64,000 nt of DNA from Petaurus breviceps papuanus (GCA_028583685.1 JAMXIF010000043.1:3248675-3312674); one strand, 5' to 3'; shown: positions 24,690 to 36,125, counted from the first letter of the stretch. The notes: generated by a model from the sequence alone, not told the origin. A program made the numbers and translations.

Positions 24690-25015
24690 CAAACTACCTC
24701 TTTATATTCCTTGAACATTAATCTATTTGTGGTTTAGTTCTTGAAGTTGTATTTATGTATCAATTCCCTGTGTCTCTTGAACATCAGAACTTTAGCAGTG
24801 ATTTTTGAGAGTATCTCCTCCTATTATAGCTGCATTTGTTTTGTTTGTGTGAAAGCTTCATAATTTTATATAACAGACATTGCCTATTTTATATTTTATG
24901 TTTACTTCTAACTTGTTTAAGAATTTTCTTTCTGTTTAGCATTGTTGAAAGCTTCTTTCCATTTTCTGTCTCTGTCTCTCTTGATATGACCTCTGATCCA
25001 TTGATATCAAGTTGT
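24690..25015 (-). mobile_element. Old L1 fragment (L1g), right part
   Basis: Plus-strand ATTTGTTTTGTTTGTGTGAA near 24833, CATAATTTTATATAACAGAC near 24858 and CTATTTTATATTTTATG are diverged reverse-complement L1 ORF2 text, continuing from 21460 across the SINE and L1b. Confidence 0.55.
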
Positions 25016-25024
25016 ATATTATAG

Positions 25025-25225
25025 GTCAAGAACAAACCCAAATCTGAAAAAGTTGTAGTAAGAAGTTTTTAAAAGTATTTGACACAGGGCAGAGCCAAAA
25101 AAAGGTGTGTTCTGCTTCCTAGAACTTCTGTGAGAATTATATTATATGGAGTTTGACAACAGCACAAGAAAATGATAGCTGATTAGCTTGCATGTAGACA
25201 ATTTTTAGATAAGGCAAATAGGTTT
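25025..25225 (+). repeat. Unnamed interspersed repeat, copy 1
   Basis: Resembles 58756-59000 over about 200 bases: both read AAACCCAA.CTGAA, then CAGGG(C/G)AGAGCCAAAA, a CTGCTTCCT segment, and AATTA(T/C)AT...GAGTT. The second copy suggests an LTR-like unit. I cannot assign a family. Confidence 0.5.
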
Positions 25226-26425
25226 CTTGAGATGTATATAAACATGTAGTTCCATACATGCCAACCAGATGTGGGCAAGAGCCAAATTACTCCAGTAAGG
25301 TTTGGTCAAGGGTACTCTCCACAATAAAGGTTATTACAATACAGGTTACTATAATAATGTTTCCACCCCCACCCCCAGCAACAATTCCTCTCATTTGGCC
25401 TTCTAATACACAATATTCTTATGCTACTGAAAGCATAATTATAGAAGCAGAGACCTAAGTTAAGGTCTCAAAGGAAGTTCATTAAAATAATGAGTCAGTG
25501 GATATACTGCCTCACTACTTATCTTGTCTAGAGCTTGATAGAATTCCTTTAAAGGAGAAGGGACCATATGATGACAAATTTCTCCCAATATCTCATAATC
25601 AGAAGAGTCAAACTGAATAAGTATCTGAGGCTACAAGCCAGGGGATTATACTTTTACCAGGCAATAAATGCAGTACACAATACAGAAGGATTTCCCAGGT
25701 ATTGAAAGCGACAGAAGAAAAAAATACACATGGCCATAAGGATCACCAAAAAATTAAAACAAAATAAAACAAAACAACAGATTGATAATTTCATGCTTCC
25801 TTCAGTATTACAAAAGTTGAGCAAATTTGGTTCAGTAGTGTTATAATTTCTTATATCCAATAAGAAAAAAAATAGTTAAAATTATTCTATAGGTAAACTA
25901 AGTGAAGTTTCAGATTAAGCTATATTTAAAGAATTCAGAATGGACTCATTGAGAAAGGGGATTTTATAACCAAGAAAACCCTGTGTCAGAAAAATTCTAC
26001 CTTACACAATTAGCTAAAGGAGTTTAATAACTAAATAACTTTGGGTACCTCAAATTGACCTTTGGCACGTGCCTGAGGAATGTCAATTTTCCAGTAATAT
26101 TATTACTTCATGAACCATGTTTTGGTCAGTTGAGGTTAATATTAACAGAAGACAGGTATTCTGCTAACAAAAAGTTACAGGAGGAATATCTCTGAATCCT
26201 GAATAATAAAAATTAATAAAAGGAATTTGGGCATACACCTCTGCAGGCAAACAAGCAGTAGAAAACCTTAAAGCAAGCATAATACAATAATTATCATCAA
26301 TATTAAATAACATAAAATCTCCTTCCTGGTAATTCACTCCAAATATCTATTTAATTACCATATTTTATCTTGAGCCTTAACTGTCCTATGTAACTGTGTG
26401 ATCTTTGAAAAACTTTTTTTTCTTT
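25226..26425. other. Unclassified DNA
   Basis: No gene or repeat recognised in about 1.2 kb. It is AT-rich without long open frames. Confidence 0.45.
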
Positions 26426-27162
26426 ATCTAAAAATTTAATATATTTCATTAAATATTTCTTAATTACATGTAAAAAAAATAAAAATCACTATTAAAAAAA
26501 TTGCTCTCTCCAGTTCCTCCTCCTTCTTTGAGAAGGCAAACAATTTGATATTGATAATACATATGAAGTCATGCAAAAATATTTCCATATTAGCCATGTT
26601 GTAAAATCAAACATGAATAAAACAAATAAATTTAAAAAGCTGAAAAAATATACTTCATTCTGCATTCAGAATTTTTCACTTCCCTCTCTGAATGTGGATA
26701 TCATTTTTCATCATTGTTCCTTTGAAATCATCTTGGATCATTGTCTTGGTCAGAATTGACATTTTTCCCTGTTAATCATCCTTAAAATGTTGTTGTTACT
26801 GTGTAAAATGTTCTCCTCATTCTGCTCACTTCACTTTGCATGAGTTCATATAAATCTTCCCAGGTTTTTCTGAGACCATCTTGCTCATCATTTCTTGTAG
26901 CATAACAGTATTACATCAAAATTATATGCCAGAACTTCTTTAGCCATTTCCAGATTGATGGGTGTCCCTCCAGGTTCCAATTCTATCCCATCACAAAAAA
27001 AAAATGCTGCTATAAATATTTTGTATAAATATGTCCTTTTCCCTTTCCTTTGATCTCTTGGGATACACACTTAGTAGTGATATTGCTGAATCAAAAAGTA
27101 TGTGTAGTTCTATAGCCCTTTGAGCATGATTCCAAATTGCTTTCTAGAATGGTTGGATTAGA
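26425..27162 (-). mobile_element. L1 LINE (L1c), part 1: 3' UTR and ORF2 end
   Basis: Reverse-strand L1 3' region. Plus-strand landmarks: TCTGCTCACTTCACTTTGCA near 26821, CAGATTGATGGGTGTCCCTC near 26951 and TGATCTCTTGGGATACACAC near 27051. It stops at GGTTGGATTAG (27152-27162), where HAL1-4 begins, and resumes at 32891. It is the outermost layer of a nested stack. Confidence 0.85.
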
Positions 27163-28320
27163 GGCAGAGCAAAGATGGTGGACTAAGGCAGGGACTTGCC
27201 TGAGATCTCCCCCAAACCCCTCCAAATACCTTTAAAAATTACTCAAAACAAATTCTAGAGCAGCAGAACCCACAAAAAGATGAAGTGAAACAAATTTCCA
27301 GTCTAAAACAACTTGGAAAGTTGGCAGGAGAGATCCGTTGAACCAGAATGAGAGAGAAGTGCAGTCCAGCACAGGCTAAGCCAGCAGACTGGGCCCAGCA
27401 AACCTGGAGCAGGACTCAGGACGACTGAACCACTGGTAGCAGTGGTGGTTTCTATACTCTCAGCCCAAAGATGCCAAAAACAACTTAGAAAATAAGTAGG
27501 AAAGGTCTGTTACACCTACATGAGAGGGGAGTGTAGTCCAGTGCAGGCTGTGACCAGTACAACCCCTGGGAGTGACTGAATTGGCAGCACCAGTGCTTCT
27601 AGAGCTCTCAGCCCACCGATGATAAGGGGGTGAAACAATTAGTCAGAAGGAAATTACAGGGGTCTTTTTGCTATCACTGAGTCTGGACTGTTTCTTTGCT
27701 CATACTTGGACCTGAGTTGCAGTCCTCGGTGGCAGTCCCAGGGCAAGAAGGAGCACTAGCTTAGCAGAGCTTGTAGTAGTAGTGGAGGGACAGAAAAGAG
27801 CGCTTGTGGGCATTTGCAGAGAAGAACACAGGTCAGGAGAGTAGTAAACACATTTCCTTAGATCATACCACCTTGTGAGAACTGAAAACTTAAAGGTCCC
27901 TATAAGTAACTCTTAAAACAGCTGCACAAAACCCCTGAAGCTTGGGACAATGTTCTCTCCACTATAGAAGTAGACCTCTACTTTAACAAGTAGTTTAAAG
28001 TTGAGTTATGGGCTGGGAAATTGAGCAAACAACAGAAAAAAATCCTCTGACTATAGAAAGTCATTATGATGACAAGGAAGATCACAACGAACACTCAGAA
28101 GAAGAGAACAAAGTTAAATCTCCTCTCTCTAAAGCCTCCAAGAAAAAATATTGTCTATGGAAGAACTCAGAAAGGATTTTGAAAATCAAGTAAGAGAGGT
28201 AGAAGAAAAATTAGGAAGAGAAATGGGAGTGATGCAAGAAAATCATGAAAAACATGCCAACAGCTTGATAAACTAGACACAAAAAATATTGAAGAAAATA
28301 ACACCTTAAAAAACAGACTA
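27163..28320 (+). mobile_element. HAL1 element (HAL1-4), part 1: 5' UTR and start of ORF1
   Basis: Begins AGGCAGAGCAAAGATGGTGG, the HAL1/L1-type 5' end. The 5' UTR runs to about 28020. ORF1 text follows: the expected ATG before SKQQ-like sequence is now TTG, then IESHYDDKEDHNEHSEEENK and a broken coiled-coil start (GREMGVMQENHEKHANS). Interrupted at 28320 by HAL1-5. Flanking L1c shows GGTTGGATTAG on the left and CGTTAGATCAG on the right, a plausible diverged 11-bp target duplication. Confidence 0.82.
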
Positions 28321-29189
28321 GGGGGGCAGAGCCAAGATGGCAGAGCTGAAGCAGGAAATTCTGTGAGCCCCCCTCCCCGCCCCACCACAACCACCTCCAA
28401 TACCTGCAAAATATGACTAAACAAATTTTAGAACTACAGAACCCACAAAGTAACAGAGAGAAACAAATCTCCCACTTAAGGCAGCCCAGCAGGCCGACAG
28501 GAAGGGTCTATCATAAAAGTCTGGGAGCCCAGTACAGTCCAGCCTGAGCTACCCAGTTGTGGCCCCAGGGAGGCCCTGACCAGCAGCGGCCAGAGCACAC
28601 TTTAAGAGAGTGAGTCACCAGCAGCTTTGGTGGTTCCCAGACTTCGAAACCCTAAACACCAAAGAGAAAGTAAAAGCTCAGTGGAGAACTCTGCTGGAAC
28701 TCAGGGCAGAAGAGTGTGGTCCAGCCCCTGACCCCAGGGAGCAAAGTGGTAGAGGTGCAGCAGCTGCAGCTGCTGCCTCTGGGGTTCCTGGCCTGCAGAT
28801 TGTAGGGGGACCAAGCAACCATTCAGAGAGTAATTGCTCTTGATTTAACCTGCTTGGGTTTGGTTGCTGTCTTGGGCAGTGGTTCTGGGGTGAGAAACAC
28901 CAGTGTGCCTGTGTGGTGTCTGTAGAGAGGGCATCCTCCTCAAACCTCTGAAAACATTTGCAAAAACCCAATCAATTTGGGACAAAGCTCTCCACTCTGG
29001 AAGCTGAGTTCTACCATGGCAAAAAGCTCAAAATTCAAGTAATTGGTTGGCAAGATGAGCAAGCAGAGGAAGCACAATCAGTCCATAGAATACTTTTTTG
29101 GGAACAAAAAGGATCAAAGCATGGAGCAGGAGGAAGACAAAGAAGTCAGAGCTCCTGAATCAAAAGCTTCCAAGAAAAATATGAGCTGG

Positions 29190-29370
29190 AGGGGTGGCTA
29201 GGTGGCACAATGTATAGAGCACCGGCTCCAGAGTGAGGAGGACATGAGTTTAAATCTGACCTCAGACACTTAACACACACACTAACACACAAAACTAGCT
29301 GTGTGACTTTGTGCAAGTCTCTTAACCCCAATTGCCCTCCAAAAACCAACCAAACCAAAAAAAAAATTCT
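29190..29370 (+). mobile_element. SINE 1 of a tandem pair (WSINE/MAR1 type)
   Basis: GGGGTGGCTAGGTGGCACAA start, GAGTTTAAATCTGACC B-box region, AACCCCAATTGCCCTCC end and an A-rich tail. The pair is flanked by an 18-bp duplication with two mismatches: AAGAAAAATATGAGCTGG (29172-29189) and AAGAAAAATGTGAGTTGG (29527-29544). Confidence 0.93.
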
Positions 29371-29526
29371 GGGGGGCAGCTAGGTGGGACAGTGAATACA
29401 GTACCAGCCTTGGAGACAGAAGGAACTGAGTTCAAATCCACCCTCAAACACATAACAGAAAAACTAGCCATGTGACCTTGGGCAAGTTTCTTAACCCCAA
29501 TTGCCCTCCAAAAAGAAAAAAAAAGA
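29371..29526 (+). mobile_element. SINE 2 of a tandem pair (WSINE/MAR1 type)
   Basis: GGGGGGCAGCTAGGTGGGAC start, GAGTTCAAATCCACCC B box, AACCCCAATTGCCCTCC end. It follows SINE 1 without unique DNA between them, and only the outer ends have a target duplication. Either one dimer inserted, or the second entered the A-rich tail of the first. Confidence 0.93.
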
Positions 29527-30623
29527 AAGAAAAATGTGAGTTGGTTACAGGCCATGGAGGAGCTCAAGAAGGATTTTGAAAATCAAGTAAAAGAAGTAGA
29601 GGAAAAATTGGGAAGAGAAATGAGAATGATGCAAGAAAATCATGAAAAGAGAGTCAACAGCCTGTTAAGGAGACCCCCCAAAATACTGCCAAAAAATACT
29701 GAAGAAAATAACACCTTAAAAAATAGACTAACTCAAATGGCAAAAGAGGCCCAAAAAGCCAATGAGGAGAATACCTTAAAAAGCCAAATTGCCAAGATGG
29801 AAAAGGAATTTCAAAAGCTCACTGAAGAGAATAATTCCTTCAAAATTAGATTGGAGCAAATGGAAGCTTTATGATAAATCAAGATACTATTAAACAGATC
29901 CAAACAAATGGAAAAATAGAAGGCAGTGTGAAGTATCTCACTGGAAAAAGCACTGACCTGGAAAATAGATCCAGGAGAGATCATTTGAAAATTATTGGAC
30001 TACCTGAAAGCCATGATCAAAAAAAAAGAACCTAGAAATCATCTTTCAAGAAATTCTTAAGGAAAATTGCCCTGATATTCTAGAATCAGAGGGCAAAATA
30101 GAAATTGAAAGAATTCCCCAATCTCCTCTTGAAAAAGATCCCAAAAAGAAAACTCCAAGGAATATTATAGCCAAATTCCAGAGTTCACAGTTGGAGGAGA
30201 AAATATTATAAGCAGCCAGGAAGAAACAATTTGAGTATTGTGGAAAGACAATCAGGATAACACAAGATCTAGCAGCTTCTACGTTAAGGGATTGAAGGGC
30301 TTGGAATATGATATTCCAGAGGTCAAAGGAGCTTGGATTAAAACCAAGAATCATCTACCCAGCAATACTGAGTATCATGTTTCAGGGGAAAATATGGTCA
30401 TTCAATGACTTTCAATGACAAAGAGGACTTGCAAGCATTCTTGATGAAAAAACCAGAGCTGAACAGAAAATTGACTTTCAAATATAAGAAGCAAGAGAAG
30501 CATGAAAAGGTAAACAAGGAAAACAAAGCATAAGGAACCTATTAAAGTTGAATTTACATTCCTACATGGACAAATGATAATTGTAACTCACGAGACTTTT
30601 CTCGATATGAGGATATTTGAAGG

Positions 30624-30625
<2 letters not shown>

Positions 30626-30687
<62 letters not shown>

Positions 30688-30690
30688 ATG
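30626..30690. repeat. (TA)n(TG)n microsatellite
   Basis: About 20 TA units followed by about 13 TG units within HAL1-5, at the same internal position as in other HAL1s. Confidence 0.97.
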
Positions 30691-31621
30691 TATATATGTA
30701 TACACATATATATGTTTAGGAGAGTAAATGTGTGTATAAATACATATGTGATTGTGTCTATATATGTGTACATATATACATACATAGAGGGCATAGGATC
30801 AGTTGAATAGGAAGGGATAATATCTAAAAAATAAAAAAAAATTAAGAGGTGAGAGAGGAATATAATGAGAGGAGATAAGGAGAGATAGAATAGGGTAAAT
30901 TATCTCATATAAAAGAGGCAAGAGAAAACTGTTACAATGGAGGGGAAGAACAGGAAGGCAAAAGGGAATGGGTCAACCTTACTCTTGATGAATTTGGCTT
31001 AAGGAGGGAATAACATACACACTCAGTTGGGTATCTTATCCTATAGGAAAGTAGGGGAGAATGGAATAAGAGTGGGTATGAATGAAGGAAGGGCATATTG
31101 GGGGAAGGGGAGTTAGAAGCACACACTTTTGAAAAAGGACAGGGTCAAAGTAGAAAACAGAATAAGTGGGGGGCGGGATAGGATGGAGGGAAATATAGTT
31201 AATCTTTCACAGTATATCTACTATGGAAACGTTTTGCATAACTACACATGTACAAACTATATTGAATTGCTTATCTTCCCAGTAGAGGTGGGTGACAAGG
31301 GAAGAAGGGAAAGAATCTGGAAATCAAAAGCAAATTAAAATTAAAAACAAATGTTAAAAAAATTGTTTTTTTGGTTTTTGGTTTGTTACATGCACCTTGG
31401 AAATAAGATATGTAGACACTGGGTAGAGAAATCCATCTTGCCCTATAGAAAGTCAGAGGGGGCATGGGGGAGGGTATAAGAGACAGCAGATTGGGGAAAA
31501 GGGTTTTCAGTAGGATCATTATCTTGGGGTGGGAGGTAGGAGAAAGACAGGGAAAATTGGTAACTCAAAACCTTGTGGAAATGAATGTTGAAAACTAAAA
31601 ATAAATTAAAATAAAAAAATA

Positions 31622-31744
31622 GAAACCTATCGATTTTTAAAAGGTAGAATAAAATCATATTGGACCAAAATAAAAGAGAATTCACAATTAAAAAAATAAA
31701 CAAGCCATAAAAACAATCAAACAAATAGAAAAGCCAAAAACTAC
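31622..31744. other. Extra DNA between HAL1-5 and HAL1-4 part 2
   Basis: About 120 A-rich bases with no HAL1 match follow the HAL1-5 tail and precede the resumed HAL1-4 ORF1. Candidate 3'-transduced flank or a separate small insertion. Confidence 0.4.
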
Positions 31745-32890
31745 CCAACTAGACCAAATGGCAAAAGAAGTCCAAAAAGCCAGTGTGGAGAAGAATGCCT
31801 TAAAAAGCAGAGCTGGCTAAATGGAAAAGCAAGTAGAAAAATACTCCTTGAAGGAATTATTCCTTAAAAATTAGAATGGAGCAAATGGTAGCTAATGTCT
31901 TTATGAGAAATCAAGAAATTATAAAACAATACCAAAAGAATTAAAAAATGGAAGAAAATTTGAAATATCTCATTGGAAAACAATTGACATGGAAAATAGA
32001 TCCAGGAGAGATAATTTGAAAGTTTATTGAACTACCTGAAAGCCATGATAAAAACAAAGAGCCTAGACATTACCTTTAGAGAAATTATCAAGGAAAATTC
32101 TCTTGATATTCTAGAACCAGAGGATTAAATAGAAATTGAAGGAATACATTGATCACCTCCTGAAAGAGATCCCAAAAGGAGAATTGCCAGGAATATTATA
32201 AACAAATTCCAGAGCTACCAGGTCAAGGAGAAAATATTGCAAGCAAGCAAAGAAAAAAAAATCAAGTATTGTGAAGCCACAGTCAGGATAATCCAAGATT
32301 TAGCAGTTTCTACATTAAAAGATCAGAAGGCTTGGAATATGATATTCCAGAGGGCAAAGGATGTAGGGTTCAAAGCAAGAATCATCTAGCCAGCAAAATG
32401 AAGTGTAATCCTTTAGGGGAAAATTTATATTCAATGAGATAGAGGACTTTCAAGCATACATGATGAAAATAAACAGAGATTAATAGAAAGATTTGACTTT
32501 CAAATACAAGATTCAAGAGAAGCATAAAAAAGGTAAACAGGAAAGGGAAGTCACAAGGGACTTAAGTTAAAATTGTTTACATTACTCCATTGAAAGATGG
32601 TATTTGTAACTCATAAGATCTTTCTCATTATTCAGGTTGTTAAAAGGAGTATACATAGACAGAGGGCACAGGTGTGAGTTGAATATGAAGGGGTGATATT
32701 TAAAAAATAAAATTAAGGGGTGGGAGAGGAATGTACTGCAAGAAGGAGAAAGGGAGAGGTAGAATGGAGTAAATTACCTCACATAAAAGAGGCAAGAAAA
32801 AACCTTCACAATGGATGGGAAGAGGGGGTAGTTAAGAGGGTATGAATGAAACTCATCAGAATTGGCTCAAAGAGGGAATAACATTGAATC
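31745..32890 (+). mobile_element. HAL1 element (HAL1-4), part 2: ORF1 end and 3' region
   Basis: Resumes with ACCAAATGGCAAAAGAAGTCC where part 1 broke off. RRM text is readable around 31985-32210 (LENRSRRDNLKV-like, then the ILEPED and KRRIARNIINKF-like stretch). At the STLRD position it carries a sense codon (AAAGATCAGAAG), not the TGA of the younger copies. The 3' region stops early at about 32890, without the usual last 600 bases, so the 3' end is deleted or truncated. L1c resumes directly after. Confidence 0.82.
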
Positions 32891-33262
32891 GTTAGATCAG
32901 TTCACAATTCCCCCCAAAATGCATTAGTGTTCCAGTTTTCCCACATCCTCTCCGATATTTATCATTTTCCTTTTCTGTCTTGTTAACCAATTGGATTAGT
33001 GTGAGGTGGTACCTAAGAACTGTTTTGATTTACATTTCTCTAATCAATAGTGATCTGAAGCATTTTTTCATATCATTATAGACAGCTTTGATTCTTCATC
33101 TGAAAAACTGCCTGTTTGTACCCTCTTACCATTGATAAATAGGGGAATGGCTGGTATTCTTATTAACTTGACTAAATTCCTTATAAAATTGAGAAATGAG
33201 GCCTTTATTAGAGACACTTGACGTATAATTTTTCTCCATCTTTCTGCTTTCCTTCTAATCTT
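32891..33262 (-). mobile_element. L1 LINE (L1c), part 2
   Basis: Plus-strand AATGCATTAGTGTTCCAGTT, GATTAGTGTGAGGTGGTACC near 32992 and TTCCTTCTAATCTT at 33249-33262 continue L1c ORF2 in antisense. Interrupted again at 33263 by HAL1-6. Confidence 0.88.
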
Positions 33263-34084
33263 TATTTTTTTCCAAATGCTTTATTAACTTCTGATTTATA
33301 TCATTCATTTCTGCCAGATTTTGAGTTACAAATTTTCTGCCTGTTTTTCCCCTACCCACTGCCCCAAAATAGCAGTCCCACAGGATATCCCCTCCTCCAA
33401 TCTTCTCTGTCCCATATTTTCTCCCATATTCCTTTCGACGTTTCCAGTGGATCTCTGTGCCTCAGTGCCTGTATATCTATTTCCCAATTACATGTAAAGT
33501 AATATTAATTATATATACACATATATATTTGAATATTTGATTTTAAAACTTTGAGTTCCAGATTCATTCCCTTCCTCCCTTGTCACCTACCCTTACTGGG
33601 AAGATAAGCAGTTCAGTATAGGTTGTACATGTGTGGCTAATGCAAAACAATAACATAGTAGATATATTGTAAAAGACTGACTATATTTCCCTCCTTCCTA
33701 TCCCACCTCCCACTTGTTGTATTCTCTGCTTTGATCCCGTCCCTTTTCAAAAGTGGGTGCTTCCAACTTCCCTCCCCCCCAGCCTACCCTCCCTTCCATC
33801 ATTCTCCCTCTCATGCCCTTCCCCCTCTTCTCTCCTGGAGGATGAGATACCCTGTTTAGTGTGTATTTCGTTCCCTCCTCAAGCCAAATTCAATGGGAAT
33901 AAGTTTTACCCATTCCCTTTTGCCTTCCTATTCTTCCCCTCCATTGTAACCATTTTCCCTTGCCTCTTCTATATGAGATAGTTTACCCCATTCTGTCTCT
34001 CCCCATCTCCTCTCATTACATTCCTCTCTCACCTATTAATTTCACCTTTTAAATATCATCCCTTCCTGTAAAATTGATCCTCTG

Positions 34085-34215
34085 CCCTCTATGTATACCT
34101 GTAAACATATATACACACATTCACATATGTATTCATATGCCCATATACCTTCATATATATATAGAGAGAGAGACATATATAATACACACACACGCACACA
34201 TATATATATTTCTAT
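34085..34215. repeat. CA/TA/GA microsatellite inside HAL1-6
   Basis: Interrupted (CA)n, (TA)n and (GA)n runs at the conserved internal HAL1 position. Confidence 0.85.
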
Positions 34216-34534
34216 TCCCTTCAACTACTGAGAAAAGTTTCATAAGTTACACTTATTGTTTTTCCATGTAGGAATGTTAGTAGTTCAACTTTGATAAGTT
34301 CCTTATGATTTCTTTTCCCTGTTTACCTTCTCATGCTTCTCTTGCTTCTTGTATCTGAATGTCAGATTTTCTATTCAACTGGTTTTTTCAGCAAGAATGC
34401 TTGAAAGTCCTCTATTCCACTGAATGATCATATTTCCCCCTGAAACATGACACTCAGTTTTGCTGGGTAGGTGACTCTTGGTTTTAATCCCAGATCCTTT
34501 GACCTCCAGAATATCATATTCTAAGCCCTTTGAT

Positions 34535-35390
34535 CCCTCAGTGTAGAAGCTGCCAGATCCTGGGTTATCCTGATTATGTTTCCATGATATTCAAATTGTT
34601 TCTTCCTGGATGCTTGTAATATTCTCTTCTTAATTTGGGAATTCTGGAACCTGGCTATAATATTCCTAGGAGTTTTCTTTTGGGGATCTTTTTCAGGAGG
34701 TGATCAGTTGATTCTTTCAACCTCTATTTTGCCCTCTGGTTCTAAAACATCAGGGCAGTTTTCTTTGAGAACTTCCTGGAGGATGATTTCTAGGTTCTTA
34801 CTTTAATCATGGCTTTCAGGTATTCTAATAATTTTTAAATTATCTCTCCTGGATCTATTTTCCAAGTCAGTGGTTTTTCCCATGAGATATTTCACATTGC
34901 CTTCTAGTCTTTCATTTGTTTGGATCTGTTTAACAGCATCTTGATTTCTCATAAAGTCATTAGTGTCCATCTGCTCCAATCTAATTCTGAAGCAATGATT
35001 CTCCTCAGTGAGCTTTTGAGATTCTTTTTCCATCTGGCAAATTCGGTTTTTTAAGGTATTCTTCTCCTCATTGCCTTTTTGAGCCTATTTTGCCATTTGA
35101 GTTAGTCTACTTTTTCAGGTATTATTTTCCTCAGTCAGACTATTGAATCTCATTTCATAATTTTCTTGCATTGTTCTCATTTCTCTTACTAATTTTTCCT
35201 CCACTTCTCTTATCTGTTTCTTAAGGTCCTCTATGGCCTGTAACTGGCTGGTATTTTCCTTTGTAGCTTTTGGTGCAGGAGTTCTGACTTCACTGTCTTC
35301 CTCCTGTTCCATGCTTTGATCCTTTGTGTCCCCAAAATAGGAGTCTAGTGTTGGAATCTTCTGTCTGCTTTGTTTCCTTTGCCTGGTCAT
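34535..35390 (-). pseudogene. HAL1-6 ORF1 (L1 ORF1p-like)
   Basis: MTRQRKQSRQKIPTLDSYFG starts at 35390, then QSMEQEEDSEVRTPAPKATK and a coiled coil (AIEDLKKQIREVEEKLVREM, residues about 50-90). A stop at 35115-35117 follows NSLTEENNT. The second frame (from 35033) gives MEKESQKLTEENHCFRIRLE and the RRM start LENRSRRDNLKIIRIPESHD before a stop at 34803-34805. At the STLRD position this copy has CAA, not TGA. Confidence 0.88.
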
Positions 35391-36125
35391 GTCGCCCCTT
35401 AGTCACTTGACTCCTGGGCTTTTTGACACAGTAGGACTCTGCCACCAAACAGGGGTACTTTTGTCCCAAATGCTGGGGTTTTCTCAGCTGCCAGAGGTAT
35501 TATATGGGTGCCCTCTCTGAGGTCTCCACGTGCTCTGGCAAGCTGGACAAACACCCCAAGACCTCTACCCTAAGCTGCAATCCCGATCCAAGCAGGTAAA
35601 AGCAAGAGCGATTACCCCTCAGACTGGTCCTTGTTTCCCCTACACTCTGCAGGTCAGGAGCTGAAGCTGCCACATGGCGCTGGCTGGCTCTGCCAGCATC
35701 TCAGAGGATTCTCGCCCCAGGGGCAAAAGCCATGCACTCCCACTTACTGGGTCCCACATTCCAGACTGCACTGACCTCTCACTTTGTCCTTCGCATCTAT
35801 ATGTTGATAAATCTGGAAACGGCCGGCCACAGCTGCTGCTGATCTGGGGTCCCTTGGGCCGGGGGCTGGTCAGGCCCATCCTGGGGCTAAATCCTCGATG
35901 TGGGGCTGGGCTCTCAGAGTGCTGCGCTGGTCGATTCCTGCCAGCCTGCCTGGTTGTCCTCAGCAGGAGGTTAGCTTCTCTGTGTCATTTTGTGGGTTCT
36001 GCAGCAACAAAGTTTGTTCAGAGTCCCCTTTTTACATGTATTGGGGAAGGTCGAAGCCAGAGCGGCAGGGAGGTCCTGCTTCTATTCTGCCATCTTGACT
36101 CTGCCCCCCCTTTCCTTCTAATCTT

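Larger units (their letters stand above)
21661..24690 (+). mobile_element. L1 LINE, 5'-truncated (L1b)
   Basis: Starts within ORF2 (AAATCTCCAGGGCCAAATGG) and runs to a 3' UTR ending near 24660, closely similar to L1a. AAACTACCTC lies on both sides (21651-21660 and 24691-24700), giving a target duplication of at least 10 bp. About 30 bases of non-A sequence (ATTATCTAAAGACCCC...) separate the AATAAA-containing tail from the right duplication. A 207-bp inverted copy of flanking DNA (21933-22139) is embedded in it. Confidence 0.93.
29055..30293 (+). pseudogene. HAL1-5 ORF1 (L1 ORF1p-like), split by SINEs
   Basis: ATG at 29055 gives MSKQRKHNQSIEYFFGNKKD and an acidic stretch; the frame is cut at 29190 by two SINEs and resumes at 29527. 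Then come the coiled coil (LQAMEELKKDFENQVKEVEE), a second heptad block (KMEKEFQKLTEENNSFKIRL) ending in a frame break near 29870, the RRM (LENRSRRDHLKIIGLPES, ENCPDILESEG) and the C-terminal start (AARKKQFEYCG, IRITQDLAASTLRD). It stops at a TGA right after STLRD, the stop shared with HAL1-3 and HAL1-8. Confidence 0.88.
28321..31621 (+). mobile_element. HAL1 element (HAL1-5), complete apart from SINE insertion
   Basis: Starts GGGGGGCAGAGCCAAGATGG, with a 5' UTR to 29054, ORF1 from 29055, a microsatellite at 30626-30690, and a strongly purine-rich 3' region ending AAAATAAATTAAAATAAAAA near 31620. It contains no ORF2. It sits inside the ORF1 of HAL1-4 and itself holds a SINE pair (29190-29526). 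Together with HAL1-3 and HAL1-6 it shows that the ORF1-only layout belongs to the family and is not a deletion in one copy. Confidence 0.93.
33263..36109 (-). mobile_element. HAL1 element (HAL1-6), full length with 16-bp target duplication
   Basis: Complete half-L1 on the reverse strand, 2.85 kb. The 5' end near 36106 reads GGGCAGAGTCAAGATGGCAG. CTTTCCTTCTAATCTT occurs exactly on both sides (33247-33262 and 36110-36125). 5' UTR to about 35391, ORF1 35390 to about 34535, TA/CA microsatellite near 34085-34215, purine-rich 3' region. It sits in L1c antisense DNA and is very similar to HAL1-3. Confidence 0.95.

Noticed and set aside
30574-30810. Isoleucine/tyrosine repeat frame
   Set aside because: Translation of the (TA)n(TG)n tract in HAL1-5.
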